From: Lineus longissimus
Taxonomy: Eukaryota > Nemertea > Pilidiophora > Heteronemertea > Lineidae
Assembly (NCBI RefSeq): GCF_910592395.1
Contig: NC_088322.1
Location: 1,800,001-1,864,000, forward strand
Direction: 5' to 3'
Length of the DNA stretch: 64,000 bases
Shown here piece after piece: positions 15,001 through 27,074 of the stretch. Position 1 is the stretch's first letter. Each line of letters opens with the position of its first letter. The notes under the pieces are model-generated. The model was not told where the DNA came from, did not search any database, and worked only from the letters and a program-made list of their open reading frames with translations. The position numbers and the translations under genes are program-made.

Positions 15001-16564
15001 CGTATTCACGAAGCACTCTTAGTCAGAGCACGCTCTTAGCGTCCTCGTAGGCTATTCAGAAACTGAGCTATAAGTGTGTGGATACCTAGATACTTGGACA
15101 TTCTTTTTAGGTATCTAAGTGTCCGGGTGTCCAGGGTCGTATTCACGAAGCACTCTTAGTCAGAGCACGCTCTTAGCGTCCTCGTAGGCTATTCAGAAAC
15201 TGAGCTATAAGTGTGTGGATACCTAGATACTTGGACACTCTTTTTAGGTATCTAAGTGTCCAGGTGTCCAAGGCCGTATTCACGAAGCACTCTTAGTCAG
15301 AGCACGCTCTTATCGTCCCCGTAGGCTATTCAGAAACTAAGCTATAAGTGTGTGGATACCTAGATACTTGGACACTCTTTTTGAATATCTAAGTGTCCTG
15401 GTGTCCAGGGCCGTATTCACGAAGCACTCTTAGTCAGAGCACGCTCTTAGCGTCCTCGTAGGCTATTCAGAAAATGAGCTATAAGCGTGTGGATACCTAG
15501 ATACTTGGACACTCTTTTTAGGTATCTAAGTGTCCGGGTGTCAAGGGCCGTATTCACGAAGCACTCTTAGTCAGAGCACGCTCTTAGCGTCCTCGTAGGC
15601 TATTCAGAAACTGAGCTATAAGTGTGTGGATACCTAGATACTTGGACACTCTTTTTAGGTATCTAAGTGTCCGGGTGTCCAGGGCCGTATTCACGAAGCA
15701 CTCTTAGTCAGAGCACGCTCTTAGCGTCCTCGTAGGCTATTCAGCAACTGAGCTATAAGTGTGTGGATACCTAGATACTTGGACACTCTTTTTAGGTATC
15801 CAAGTGTCCGGGTGTCCAAGGCCGTATTCACGAAGCACTCTTAGTCAGAGCACGCTCTTATCGTCCCCGTAGGCTATTCAGAAACTAAGCTATAAGTGTG
15901 TGGATACCTAGATACTTGGACACTCTTTTTGAATATCTAAGTGTCCTGGTGTCCAGGGCCGTATTCACAAAGCACTCTTAGTCAGAGCACGCTCTTAGCG
16001 TCCTCGTAGACTATTCAGAAACTGAGCTATAAGTGTGTGGATACCTAGATACTTGGACACTCTTTTTAGGTATCTAAGTGTCCGGGTGTCCAGGGCCGTA
16101 TTCACGAAGCACGCTTAGTCAGAGCACGCTCTTAGCGTCCTCGTAGGCTATTCAGAAACCGAGCTATAAGTGTGTGGATACCTAGATATTTGGACACTCT
16201 TTTTAGGTATCTAAGTGTCCGGGTGTCCAGGGCCGTATTCAGGAAGCACTCTTAGTCAGAGCACGCTCTTAGCGTCCTCGTAGGCTATTCAGAAACCGAG
16301 CTATAAGTGTGTGGATACCTAGATACTTGGACACTCTTTTTAGGTATCTAAGTGTCCGGGTGTGCAGGGCCGTATTCACGAAGCACTTTTAGTCAGAGCA
16401 CGCTCTTAGCGTCCTCGTAGGCTATTCAGAAACTGAGCTATAAGTGTGTGGATACCTAGATACTTGGACACTATTTTTAGGTATCTAAGTGTCCGGGTGT
16501 CCAGGGCCGTATTCACGAAGCACTCTAGTCAGAGCACGCTCTTAGCGACCTCGTAGGCTATTGT
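1..16564. repeat. 137-bp satellite array, about 121 units, with higher-order structure
   Basis: Units begin with ATTCAG at 1, 138, 275, 412 and so on, a strict 137-bp period. A few units differ in length: one is 17 bp short at 549-668, one has a 4-bp insertion near 1200, one has a 6-bp deletion near 13990 and one a 2-bp deletion near 16525. Each unit holds the perfect dyad ACGCTcttAGCGT, and GGACACT paired with AGTGTCC across a 15-nt spacer. Diagnostic variants recur at exact multiples of 137: CCTAG at 3531, 7230 and 9011 (27 and 13 units apart), and AGCTTCC at 2301, 5452 and 10795 (23 and 39 units apart). The variant block at position 1 returns at 669 and 12455. The array therefore grew by block duplication. 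No open frame of useful length occurs on either strand. The array begins before the window. Confidence 0.97.
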
Positions 16565-17104
16565 GCGAGGGTTGACGAACAATAGTTTGCGTGGACGCTA
16601 AGAGGGTGTTCTGTCGCTGTGTGTATCCATCCTGTAAGATGACAACAGGATTGATGTCGATTACAGTAAACTGGCATGGTCATAATAGGAGATGCTGTCT
16701 TAACTTAGTTATCAATACCATCTTTGTCTATCTTTGTAAAGGTAGTATTGCTGACCATAGTGATAATGAAATAACTGAACAGAAAATAATGCAACTCTTA
16801 TGATTCGCCATACACACATATTTATTATTATCAAATATATATTAACGGAATTACTCTTAACGGAATTATTGCTTAACGAAACTAAATGCTGTTCGACGGG
16901 AATTCAATTGCCGTTCAACGGTAAAGAAATAACGTTGAACGGGAATAGGGTTATTGTGACCGCAATACAAGGGCGGGGTCATTTTGTTGAATAAAGTGTG
17001 AAATAATGCTCAAATCTATGTTTCACTTCAAGTTCAAGAATGTATAAAGACTAGTCTTGAAAGTTTATAGGCCTACTTGATGCCATGTATCACGGCAGCA
17101 GCTT
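16565..17104. other. Unique flank of the satellite
   Basis: No gene is recognised. At 16592-16603 there is an inverted copy of the satellite core (GGACGCTAAGAG), so the array edge forms an imperfect inverted repeat with its last unit. The rest is AT-rich, with irregular repeats of TTAACGGAATT around 16850-16890. Confidence 0.5.
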
Positions 17105-17830
17105 GCAAAGGTGAACATTGCATCAATAACGGTTGGAGGGACAGATATCAAACCAGTCCAATGTGTCCGCAATCTCGGTGCATGGTTCGATTGCAACATG
17201 TCCATGGAGACACATGTAAACAAAGTGTGTGCTAAGGCCTACTGCGGTCTCTATCGGATACGACAAATCCGAACTTTTCTCTCAGAAAAATCTACCAAGG
17301 CCCTAGTACATGCTTTTATCATCGCCCACCTTGATTATTGTAATGCTCTCCTAAATGGTATTCCCACCAAGTTGTCAAACCGAATCCAACGGGTTTTCAA
17401 TTCTGCCGCGAGAGTTGTGCGTTTGGTGGGAAAGTTCGACCATATTTCCCCAGTGTTGGTTCACCTGCACTGGCTACCAGTCAAGTTCAGGATCCAGTAC
17501 AAGATCCTGTTTCTAGTATTCAAGTGCTTGAATGTGGAGGCTCCGGGATATCTCAGATCCATGATTCAATTCAGAAGGTTTGATCGCCAAGGCCTTAGAT
17601 CAGGACCTGCTATGTTCCTTGAGGTTCCTCGATTCAAGTGCCAGACTCTTGGTAGTCGTTCGTTTGCGGCGGCTGCTCCAAAATTGTGGAACCAGCTGCC
17701 GCAAATGCTTCGTAACACTGATTCCCTCCAGACTTTCAAGTCAATCCTAAAGGCCCACCTTTTTGCAGAAGCCTTTGGGAAAAAAGCGCTCCAGAATACC
17801 CACTCGCTGAGTAATTGGAGCGCTTTATAA
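17105..17830 (+). mobile_element. 5'-truncated non-LTR retrotransposon (CR1/L2/jockey-like), 3' end of the RT ORF
   Basis: About 239 residues are open up to TAA at 17828. They match the region after the RT catalytic core in CR1/L2/jockey-type LINEs. The conserved block begins with a LG-x-W/F-x-D segment (LGAWFD near the N terminus). It continues with a helical KTKALVHAFIIAHLDYCN-like segment (here STKALVHAFIIAHLDYC), then the HLHWLPVKFRIQYKI signature and a VFKCLNVEAPGYL segment. The catalytic YxDD part and the endonuclease are absent, so this is a typical 5'-truncated insertion. The annotated first codon at 17111 is GTG and is not a real start. The family was recognised from motif pattern; clade assignment within CR1/L2/jockey is uncertain. 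Confidence 0.85.
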
Positions 17831-18913
17831 ATGCCAACATTGATCGATCGATAGCTACTGAATAGGAGCCGATTTATCTTGTAAAAGCCCCCTATGGTCA
17901 GAAATTGGTAGCTAGTGCATGATAAATTACGTATTCTTTATATTTATTAGTTCTTGTTATTTCTAAATGGCGGGGGGACTTCGTCTTTGAGAAATTAGGA
18001 CGTTAAGAATGTAATCCTGCTGTTAGCTTCATGAACTCCTAGGATATACATGTATATTGTAATACAAAATCGTCCTCATATTGGTGTGGTCGTCGTCACC
18101 TCGTACTCTTATCTAACTCGGAGGTGCGCATGTGCGGCGGCCAAGGAAAACCGATGAGGCTTCCTATGGGCGGGGCTGCATAGGAGAAGACTCACATTAC
18201 ACTGGAACCTCACTGTTTAGATAGGCCTACAGGTCATGTAAATTATACATTCTGTTTCATTTTAATATGAAGAGCAAATACATAATTGAGACAACGACCA
18301 TCCTTATACGTTAAAATATTTATTATTATACAATGTGTACAGAATTAAAAATTAAGAATCTTTCTTTTCTTTGACAGTTACACAAAGTTGCCTATAGGGG
18401 TCTCTCCTATCTCTCACTACATCAAAACTGTTGTGCTTGTACGAGGAATCAATCATGACCCAGTCCGATAATTGGTCATTACCCAACAGGAAGACCACCA
18501 GTTTCACTCCCAACCTAGTCTAAAGTCCTCTTTAAAGTTGATTAAGTTAGCTAGAGGTGCACTCTTTTGGTCTTAAAGAAAACAACCTATCCTGAGTCCT
18601 GTATTATTTCATTTCCCTATATTTCACACTTCTATCCTAAATTGCCATCCAGAATAACGATATTGATGAAGTGTTGCTCAACACCACTTTAACCCTTAAC
18701 TCTCCAGCCTCCTCCGTGTCATCTCTCTTCTCCTCCAAATGACCGCATACTCAGCCAGGTGGATCACGGTCGGCTACTCACCCATGTGGTATTCAAAGAT
18801 GGTGGTGTTACCTCTCTGCTGGAGGTATCTGATGATCAGGGAGCGACTTGATGTTATATCAGAACTGGAAAAACAATTCAGAACTTGTGTTGGTTGGTAG
18901 TCAATAGGATATG
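17831..18913. other. Intergenic; includes the presumed LINE 3' flank
   Basis: No coding region, RNA gene or tandem array was recognised. The first part probably includes the 3' UTR of the truncated LINE, but no clear poly(A) or microsatellite tail marks its end. Confidence 0.5.
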
Positions 18914-19091
18914 CAGTATAACCGCTCTATTAAGGACAACCTAGGGACTGACAAGTTCTGTCCCTAATAAAGAGGTGTCCTGATTAGAGAGCTCAAATTG
19001 AATGGAAACACCCAATTTGGGACCAAAACTAGTGACCTTGATATGGAGGGTGTCCTTAATGGAGAGGTGTCCGCTATGGGAGGTTCTACTG
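18914..19091. mobile_element. Short terminal-inverted-repeat element (MITE-like), 178 bp
   Basis: The left end reads CAGTATAACCGCTC and the right end, reverse-complemented, reads CAGTAGAACCTCCC. Both arms go on to imperfect ATTAAGGACA.CC blocks. TATG flanks both sides (18910-18913 and 19092-19095) and may be a target duplication. The interior has repeated GAGGTGTCC motifs. There is no coding capacity. The terminus resembles those of Tc1/pogo-type elements, but that assignment is an inference. Confidence 0.6.
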
Positions 19092-20940
19092 TATGTGACC
19101 CATCACAGCAAAACCTGGTGCAGGTCTCACAGAAGATGAGCCTAAATGACACCAGGAAGAAATTGATGTGCTCAAATTTTACGACAGGTAGACAACAGAG
19201 AAATGAACTCCGTCTCAACCTGCCAAACTCAGAGCGATATGCGCCTGGTATTGACGTGATGGGCCACATTAGTATAAACACAAACATCCTGATCCCTGTG
19301 CTAATTTCTTTTTAACTCATGGCACATTTGTATGAAAATGACCTCTGTGACCGGGAAAAGTACATCGTTATAATGTCATGAAGTCTCATCAGAAGTATCC
19401 AGAGTGAAATGTCATGATTCTGGCTCTTAGAGTTCTTGACTTACTTTTTCCGGATGAGGAAATTGGGACATGCCCTAACAGACATCCTGTAGCGACACAT
19501 ATTTCACTTAGGATATCACCACTTGAAATATTATCAAAAAGAAATGCTGGGATTTCCAATGGTTAAGTACAAAGTATCACCAAACATAATACTTGAGAGT
19601 GATAAATGTCAGGCAAGATATTAAGCTGACAGTTTGAAATTACTTTAAAAAGGTAAGATGACATAAAGTTTTCATATTTTATTTACTTAGGTGTATAGTT
19701 CTTTGTATGGGCAGGTCTATAGATTATCAACAAGCATGCAGGACGTCCAATGACGGCATCCAGAATTATTTTGGTGGCATCCAGGCGGCCGCTGGTATTC
19801 TGGCAGCTCTCAAAGCTGTTTCTGATTCCACAACATTCTTCTTCCAAAAAATCATCAGAAAGCACGCTGCAGGCTTCTGAAACACTAATTCTGTGGGGAG
19901 AACAAACATACCCTCCCTTCAAGTCTTCACTTTGAATGTTTCGAAAGCATTTCGTGAATTTGCAAATCTTAAGATTGAAAATGTCCCACTCCCACAGCCA
20001 ACCCGACGTCTTCTGAACCTTAAATTATCCAATGTCATTTATGATTTTGAGGGGATAAGAAAATCTCACAAAAATCTTCGAAAATTTAAAATCTCAGATG
20101 TTTGATATTTTGCGATTATCAAGAAAGCAGACACAACTTTTGTTGAACTTTCTTTTAGTCAGAGAAGTGACCAGAGCATGATTCCACTCTATTTTAAGAT
20201 TAATAACTTCATGATTTGAAGAGATAGATTTTTTGTGACATTTTGATGAAGAATTTTACGATTGACGTAAGTGCAGAGCAAACGCTAAGAAGAAGAAAAA
20301 TTAATAATGATCAAGAAATGTCCCACGTAAAATGGGTCCAACATGAGTGAAGAGAAAGTGAGACACGTCTCAATTGGCGATCAAAGGCCGCCTGGGTGGA
20401 AATAGGCTTTGTCGTATTAATAGTCTCTGGCCAGAAAGATGCCTATTTTAGAACAAGCCAGCCAAGATGAGTTTGAAAACATCAGATCACACAAACTCGG
20501 GCATGTCTCAGTACACATGTACATATTATCACTGACACAATAACATTTTCATATTTGATCAGGCTGAAGTTTGAGTTTCACTTTACATTCATTTCATTGA
20601 TCAGGTTGATGGGGAATAATGATTTTTGAAGATGATATAATGTTATTACATCTACCTGTGATAAAAACTTGGTGATAATCGAGTCCCAAGTTAGCGAGAT
20701 ATAACACTTTTTGTGTTTTTGGTCAATACTCTAAACTCTCCGATCTAAGACTGTTTCTGGATATGTAAGCCAAGCCCCCTGTAGATATTATGCGCATTGT
20801 CGTTGGATGCCATCCAACATTCAACTCAATCGGGATGGACAGTGGGTGGGTAATAACAATTTGTTCAATGCTTATGCCTTTCGCCATTGGATCAACTTCA
20901 AAGTCAGAGTTTAGGCCCTTAAAGATTTCGCTTTATTATC
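19092..20940. other. Intergenic, nothing recognised
   Basis: AT-rich DNA with no tandem array and no identifiable gene. A 57-codon open stretch at 19707-19880 on the plus strand is noted under rejected items. Confidence 0.45.
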
Positions 20941-21010
20941 CAATAGTTGATTAACTATCAACACTGATAGAGAGGTGTCCTAAGTAGGGAGGTTATGCCT
21001 TTATTGTCCA
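20941..21010. repeat. Fragment related to the GAGGTGTCC inverted-repeat family
   Basis: Around 20970 a GAGGTGTCC block is followed by a GGGAGGTT block, as at the right end of the 18.9-kb element. The flanking words CCAATAGTTGATT occur on both sides (near 20940 and 21007). Confidence 0.35.
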
Positions 21011-21719
21011 ATAGTTGATTCATATGTATGTTTCATGGGGGGGGGGGGGCTTGGGTCCTTTATATGCACTTTGATAAAAAGAAATCAGTCTTAATTATTG
21101 ATTATTTCAACATCATTGAGAGGCACATTCGAGAGCATTTCATTATGATACCTTATACCTTATGACTATTCTACTGGAGGCAATTTATAATTACCAACAT
21201 TGCTATTACATTGTAGTGTTAGTACTTAGGTCATTCTAATTAGGGCATCCTGACAAATATATCTGTCAACCTCGATCCTAGTACCGTACTTCTAATGATT
21301 TGTATGAATGGAAATCACAATAAGAAATCTCCGAATCGAGGTTGCATTGCACACCATGAAGGAGACAATACTCTCTAATCATCAGATCAAACAAACAGGG
21401 AAAATGTGAGCTACTAAGTGTGTGAAATTCCCAGACTCAAATGTAAGCGACGCTCTGATTGGGTGCACTTACTTCTGCGCTGGCTACTTCACCAAATGCG
21501 GGCGAATGTCTCTTGGGTTTGTGGGCACGGTCAGAGAAGCAAACATTAACCCCTGATTTGCTCAGGATGTAACTAGAGAAGCAACAAACATTGAATTCAC
21601 TCCACCCTTATTAACTGAACACAATGTCTAATTCATCAATTATGGAAACTTCTCACTTGTTAGGCCTAATCAGAGTTGTTTGAAAGATCCGGGCCTAATC
21701 AACTTCCTAAGTGCACACG

Positions 21720-21884
21720 GGTAGCCATTGCTTTTGTTCACTGTCTGTAATTGCAAGGTAATTGGACCAAAAAGTCACCATCGCCATCTCCGCAATTCCA
21801 AGTAGATCGGGACTGAACAGACTTGTCTGTAATACAGAGGCATCCGCATGGTAGAGGTGTCCGCAAGGGGAGGTTCTACTGTAT
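21720..21884 (+). repeat. Dispersed repeat with GGAGGTTCTACTG terminus
   Basis: The 3' end (GAGGTGTCCGCAAGGGGAGG then TTCTACTGTA) matches the right terminus of the 178-bp element at 18.9 kb. The upstream part (GGACCAAAAAGTCACCAT, then ACTTGTCTGTAAT) is shared with 29.83-29.95 kb. Both are copies of a dispersed non-autonomous family. Confidence 0.55.
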
Positions 21885-23930
21885 TCTTCTAACTGATGGC
21901 ACACTTTATTCATCAAATATCGTTATGAAGGGTATTTATGGAGGAAGTAGGCTAATTTTGAGACTGATGTTTTTTTTAATCAAAAAAACCCAATGTCACA
22001 GGGCAGTCAGAGTAGAAAACGGGTTAAATAGAATGTTGACTAGCAGGATATCGCCACTTCAACTGAGTTCGAAATAGAAAGAATCCACTCAACAAATGGT
22101 CTGATTTTTCACGAGACATAAACACTTGAGAACGTTAAAAATAATTCCATCAATAAGTTTTTGAGAAGGTCAGACCAAATATCAGGCACACTGTTTATCT
22201 TGGCAAGTAGAAACAGTGGAGGAAATATGCCAACACCTTATAGAAGATTACTCAAAATAATGCCAAGCTCAATCAGGTAAACTGGCGTGTGTTCCTTCCC
22301 ACCACCAAGACAAGTTCGGTCCGCTGTCATTTCGGCCCATGATCTATGACTAAAAGGACCAATGGGATTATTAAAGGACCATTGGTAAAATTATGGGCAA
22401 TATTACCAAGCTGTTGGCAGCCCATTCACGACCTATTTTACATAAGTCATTTCCATCAACAACTAACCCAAACCCCTGTCAAAAAATTGCACTAAAAAGA
22501 AAAAATTCAAAATCTGACTGAATTATAATGATATTCCGATGTTGACAGCGATTTGAGCCGAGTTAGCCCTCCATGCGTTGATCCTCTCCATGTGGGCCGA
22601 TGCACTAGTGACACCTTGGCATAACGACGTGATGCTGTAGATATCGATACTTCCTTTGTGCTTAGCAAATCAGGGATTTCCCCAATCAACATGTTACTTG
22701 TTATTGATTTAGCAAACTAAAAAGTACACTTTCTACAATCGACATCTTTTCCTAAAATGGCTTCGAAAAGTGTGAATGAAAATGTGTTATTTGCAAGGCT
22801 TCAGCCCCAGAAATCACGGCAAAACAATGCGACCTTCACTGGGTGAAATCAAAATGACATCACAGAATTATTCACCAGTTTGAAAAGCAATTCCTGCACC
22901 AGGAGTTCATTCACAAAAGTGGGAATTTTGAACAGCCCAATAAAAAGCTTCGGTGGCGATAAAGTCGTTTTGAAGACATGGCCACAGGTGTTTTGGGGGG
23001 GGGGGGGGGGTATCCCCCATTCCAACACTTTTTACTCTTTCTCACTTGAAATCTTTCTCATGAAAGAGTTTCAAGTTTCACCGATCAAAGACAGTTTCTT
23101 TATTCATGTCCAGCCCCAAATGAGCACATGGACCTTGGATGCCTTCAACAACATGATTTTTTTCCAAAAACAATTGGTTGGGAACATCCCTTATCTGATA
23201 GTCATGACGTCCTGGTTTTTGGGTCGATTTTGTAGTAATTAACAAAGCAGTCTAAGATTGCTGGAAGTTTGTCAGAGAGAAAGTCTGACACAAAAATGTA
23301 GCATTGCAAAGAAATGACAAAAAACCACACCAAACTCATCTGACAGAGATTAAAGGCAAGATTTGTTTGTTCCATAAAAACTAGAAACTATATATTGAAT
23401 TTGAGATTTTTCAATTGGGACATACTAGAACAATAATATGAACGAACCATGGCCTTAAAGGGGGACTATAGGCAGGAGCAGAGGGGCTTATTTGGTCATC
23501 CTCAGCTGACTAATGTACAGAGTAAGGAAGGGCCCTGGGTCATGTCTGATTCAGCACTATTCCTCATACAAGTATGAATCATTTTGACATACTGTGAGAT
23601 GTTAAAGACCCCTATTGGCGACTTCGTGTAACTTTATCTTGCCTGCCTAGCTTCTGCCTATATTGTCCCTTTAAATCTAGATCATGTAGAAAGTTGATAT
23701 AAAGTGAAACTCAAAATTCAGCCTTATTAAAATTTGAAATGTCAATGAGATGATACTGGTACTTATAAAGTGAACCAATCGGTTGGTACAGAAATATTTG
23801 CCAATGTGACCTTTTCAAAATCTTGTTGACTGATTTTTTTTTTAATGTTATCTATAAGTTTTGAACATTTTAAGTGTTTTTGTCCATGACAAATCTGTTA
23901 TTTCATGGTTTGTTTTTCGAAAAATATGTG
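21885..23930. other. Intergenic, nothing recognised
   Basis: Holds an interrupted G-run near 22996-23010 and AT-rich DNA. A similar G-run lies at about 21039-21049. No gene is supported. Confidence 0.4.
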
Positions 23931-23940
23931 AAGTTACATG

Positions 23941-24120
23941 GCTCACCATACCAGCTCCAGGCTGGGACCAGCATCAAGCAACACAGTTTGGCTCACCAAA
24001 CCAGCTCCAGGCCAGGATCAGCATCCAGCAACACAGTTTGGCTCACCAAACCAGCTCCAAGCCAGGACCAGCATCCAGCAGAGAATATTGGCTCACGAAA
24101 CCAGTTCGAGGCACAATATT
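23941..24120. repeat. 50-bp minisatellite, about 3.6 copies
   Basis: Unit starts GCTCACCA..CCAG lie at 23941, 23991, 24041 and 24091, an exact 50-bp period with a few substitutions. The fourth copy is partial. Overlapping open frames in three phases here are by-products of the repeat. Confidence 0.9.
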
Positions 24121-25151
24121 TCTAAGTTTGGATTATACAATTTACACAGTGTTTTGAATAGAACAGGACGGAAATTTGTTTTGGATAAAGGTACTGTACA
24201 TTCACATGTGATTATTCAAAACCTGATTTTGGATTAATTCCATCAGTTTCAATTCAAATAGCTGCAGACTTGATTTTATCCAAACTGACTGTGATATTTT
24301 GGACCAGTGCAAGTAGTGAGGAGGATTGTGGAGCCGCTAGACAACTTGAATGTGGGTAACAAAACTCACAAGAACATTTTAAAGACACGAATGATGGACT
24401 TTTGGTTGTGATTTTTTTAATCACTATCAACCTGAGGTTTAACAGTCTTCAAGTCTACACCAAACACAGGTAAAGCAATTATATTTCTACTTATTTTGGC
24501 CTTAAAATGCATTGACATTCACAGGTTCATTTCATTTTAACTTACCAGTATTTTTCCTACAAATTTCTTTAGTCAGAAGAAAAAACATTTGCAAATTTGC
24601 CTTTCCAGTATTGATCATAATACATTGCTACAAGATTGACATGATCAATGTGTGCATTCTTACAACCAGTTTGAATAGAAACTTGCAAAAGGAATCTTAA
24701 ATTAGTCTTATATCAGACAACGTCATAAGTAGTCATTTTTTTTCAAAGCCAACTGAAAAAAAAACTACACACTTTGAAAGATCGCCAAAGCCTCTCTCCA
24801 TTGCGCCAAGGAACATATCAATCAGTGATTATTTTCATTTTCTCAAAAAGTTCTAGTTTAGAGTTGACCTAACAAATTGACCTCTTGGTTATCATCCCAA
24901 TGCAAGCCAATACAATACCCTAACCCACTATAACAGAAAGGATTGCATAAAAGAACATCAAAATATGTAAGACATTAACCATTTGCTTGGAACGCAGAAA
25001 ATAATACAAAGTAAGATTCAGTGCACAGACAAAGGTAAACAATCACGAAACAACTACTTCTTCTTCAGACAAGTCAAATAGTTTCACTTTCAGGATTAAA
25101 CAATTCTGTATCATATCAACGATAAATATATTTAATTTCCATTTTATCAAA
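24121..25151. other. Upstream region of the ankyrin/Mab-21 locus
   Basis: AT-rich DNA with no recognised exon. It may hold the promoter and 5' UTR of the gene starting at 25152, but no clear TATA box or initiator stands out. Confidence 0.35.
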
Positions 25152-27074
25152 ATGGCCGCGGCGATAACTTCACAAAAGAGTAGTGGTGAAATGCCACCTG
25201 GTGAGAAACCTGAAAAGTATCCTTTACACAAAGCGGCCAAAGATGGCAACTTGGATCAAGTTCAGTCTCTTGTCCACCAGGGGGCAGATATCACCGCCAA
25301 GAATGACGAGGGGCGGATGGTGCTGCATTGTGCGGCAATGTCAGGTGAACAGAAAGTTGTTGAGTACCTAGTCAGTCAAGGAGCTGATGTGAACGCCACT
25401 GAGGAGGATGGGTGGAATGTGATGCACTGGGCAGCTCTGTCAACCAATACTGATCTTGTAGATTACCTGGTTAATAGCCTCCGCTTGGATGTGAACTGTA
25501 GGACTGGTGATGATAGCACCCCGCTACTGTTGTTATCATTGAAGGGTAACCTGGACATGTTCAAATATTTCATCAGTCTCGGGGCTGATGTGAACGCCAC
25601 TGATGAGGATGGGGACAATGTGATGCACTGGGCAGCTCAATCATCCAACACTGATTTTGTAGATTACCTAGTTAATAGCCTCGGCTTGGATGTGAACTGT
25701 AGGAATGGTTATGATAGAACCCCGCTGCTGATCTCATCAATGCAGGATAACCTGGACATGTTCAAACATCTCATCAGTCTCGGGGCTGATGTGAATGCCA
25801 CTGATAAGAATGGGTGGAATGTGATGCACATGGCGTCTCAATCATTCAATACTGATCTTGTAGATTACCTGGTTAATAGCCTCGACTTGGATGTGAACTG
25901 TAGGACTGGTGATGATAGAACCCCGCTACTGATCTCATCATTGAAGGGTAACCTGGACATGTTCAAACATCTCATCAGTCAAGGAGCTAACGTCAACGCC
26001 ACTTATAAGAATGGGTTGAATGTGATGCATAGGGCAGCTCAATCATCCAATACTGATCTTGTAGATTACCTGGTTAATAGCCTCGGCTTGGATGTGAACT
26101 GTAGGACTGGTGATGATAGAACCCCGCTACTGATCTCATCAGAGGAGGGTAACCTGGACATGTTCAAACATCTCATCAGTCTCGGGGCTGATGTGAACGC
26201 CACAAATGAGGATGGGGACAATGTGATGCACTGGGCAGCTCAATCATCCAATACTGATCTTGTAGATTACCTGGTTAATAGCCTCGGCTTGGATGTGAAC
26301 TGTAGGAATGGTTATGATAGAACCCCGCTACTGATCTCATCAATGCAGGATAACCTGGACATGTTCAAACATCTCATCAGTCTCGGGGCTGATGTGAATG
26401 CCACTGATAAGAATGGGTGGAATGTGATGCACATGCCAGCTCAATCATCCAATACTGATCGTGTGGATTACCTGGCTAGTCTTGGTGTGAATCCTCAAGG
26501 TGAACAATCTAGTTCGACTCCTATTGATATTTCTATCATGAGAAGAGATGAGGACATGGTATCACATTGGATCAAAACCAACCATGCTCACCCTAAATCT
26601 TCAATTGATACATGTGTTGGACCTGGATACACCTGGTGTGCAAGAATGATTTTGGATGCAGTGGAAGACGATAATGACCTTGCAACTCCGCTACTTCAAA
26701 ATTGTCTTAAGTTGAGTTGCACTCATGGATTTATTGATATTGTTCGGTTACCATTACTGAAAGGATTCGAGGAAGCATCTCCTGCAATATGTTGCTTGCC
26801 ATTTTCTGATTGCATTGATAATTTCAAATGGTTCTCAATTAGCCCAGCAGAGATACTCAAAATGCCAGTGGAAAACTTCAGCCAAGTTCCAGGGATAGGA
26901 AGTGTCTTGAAAATACCTAATGCGACGGCACAGAAGGTGCATGATGCAGTTTTGAAATTTATGCCTGACTCCCTGCACACAGGTGAAATGTTAAGGCTAT
27001 TTGATACCAGCCAGATCCGGAAGGTTTGTGGTAGTGTTGCAGAGGGATGTAGGGTTGGTCTCCCTAATGAATAA
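25152..27074 (+). CDS. Ankyrin-repeat protein with the start of a Mab-21/cGAS-like nucleotidyltransferase domain
   Basis: The 640-codon intronless frame starts at an ATG in a good Kozak context (aaaATGg). Residues about 22-450 are ankyrin repeats, with GADVNATDEDG turns and NVMHWAAQSSNTD helices. They are organised as 67-residue (201-bp) double repeats that are very similar in DNA sequence, so the array expanded recently. After a degenerate stretch (450-550), residues about 565-640 resemble the start of the Mab-21/cGAS fold. They contain the GS-x2-EG motif (CGSVAEGCRVG) and then LPNE, where the first metal-binding acid of cGAS-like enzymes lies. The frame stops with TAA at 27072-27074 and the domain resumes at once in the same frame. 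The product was likely a cytosolic cGAS-like receptor or signalling protein. As it stands it is ankyrin repeats plus a cut enzyme domain. Confidence 0.85.
   Translation: MAAAITSQKSSGEMPPGEKPEKYPLHKAAKDGNLDQVQSLVHQGADITAKNDEGRMVLHCAAMSGEQKVVEYLVSQGADVNATEEDGWNVMHWAALSTNTDLVDYLVNSLRLDVNCRTGDDSTPLLLLSLKGNLDMFKYFISLGADVNATDEDGDNVMHWAAQSSNTDFVDYLVNSLGLDVNCRNGYDRTPLLISSMQDNLDMFKHLISLGADVNATDKNGWNVMHMASQSFNTDLVDYLVNSLDLDVNCRTGDDRTPLLISSLKGNLDMFKHLISQGANVNATYKNGLNVMHRAAQSSNTDLVDYLVNSLGLDVNCRTGDDRTPLLISSEEGNLDMFKHLISLGADVNATNEDGDNVMHWAAQSSNTDLVDYLVNSLGLDVNCRNGYDRTPLLISSMQDNLDMFKHLISLGADVNATDKNGWNVMHMPAQSSNTDRVDYLASLGVNPQGEQSSSTPIDISIMRRDEDMVSHWIKTNHAHPKSSIDTCVGPGYTWCARMILDAVEDDNDLATPLLQNCLKLSCTHGFIDIVRLPLLKGFEEASPAICCLPFSDCIDNFKWFSISPAEILKMPVENFSQVPGIGSVLKIPNATAQKVHDAVLKFMPDSLHTGEMLRLFDTSQIRKVCGSVAEGCRVGLPNE

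Noticed and set aside
1-16564. Regular repeats considered as a CRISPR-like array
   Set aside because: The repeats are contiguous 137-bp monomers without unique spacers, in a eukaryotic genome.
19707-19880. 57-codon plus-strand open frame (MGRSIDYQQACRTS...)
   Set aside because: It has a plausible codon pattern but no recognised family, splice context or neighbour support.
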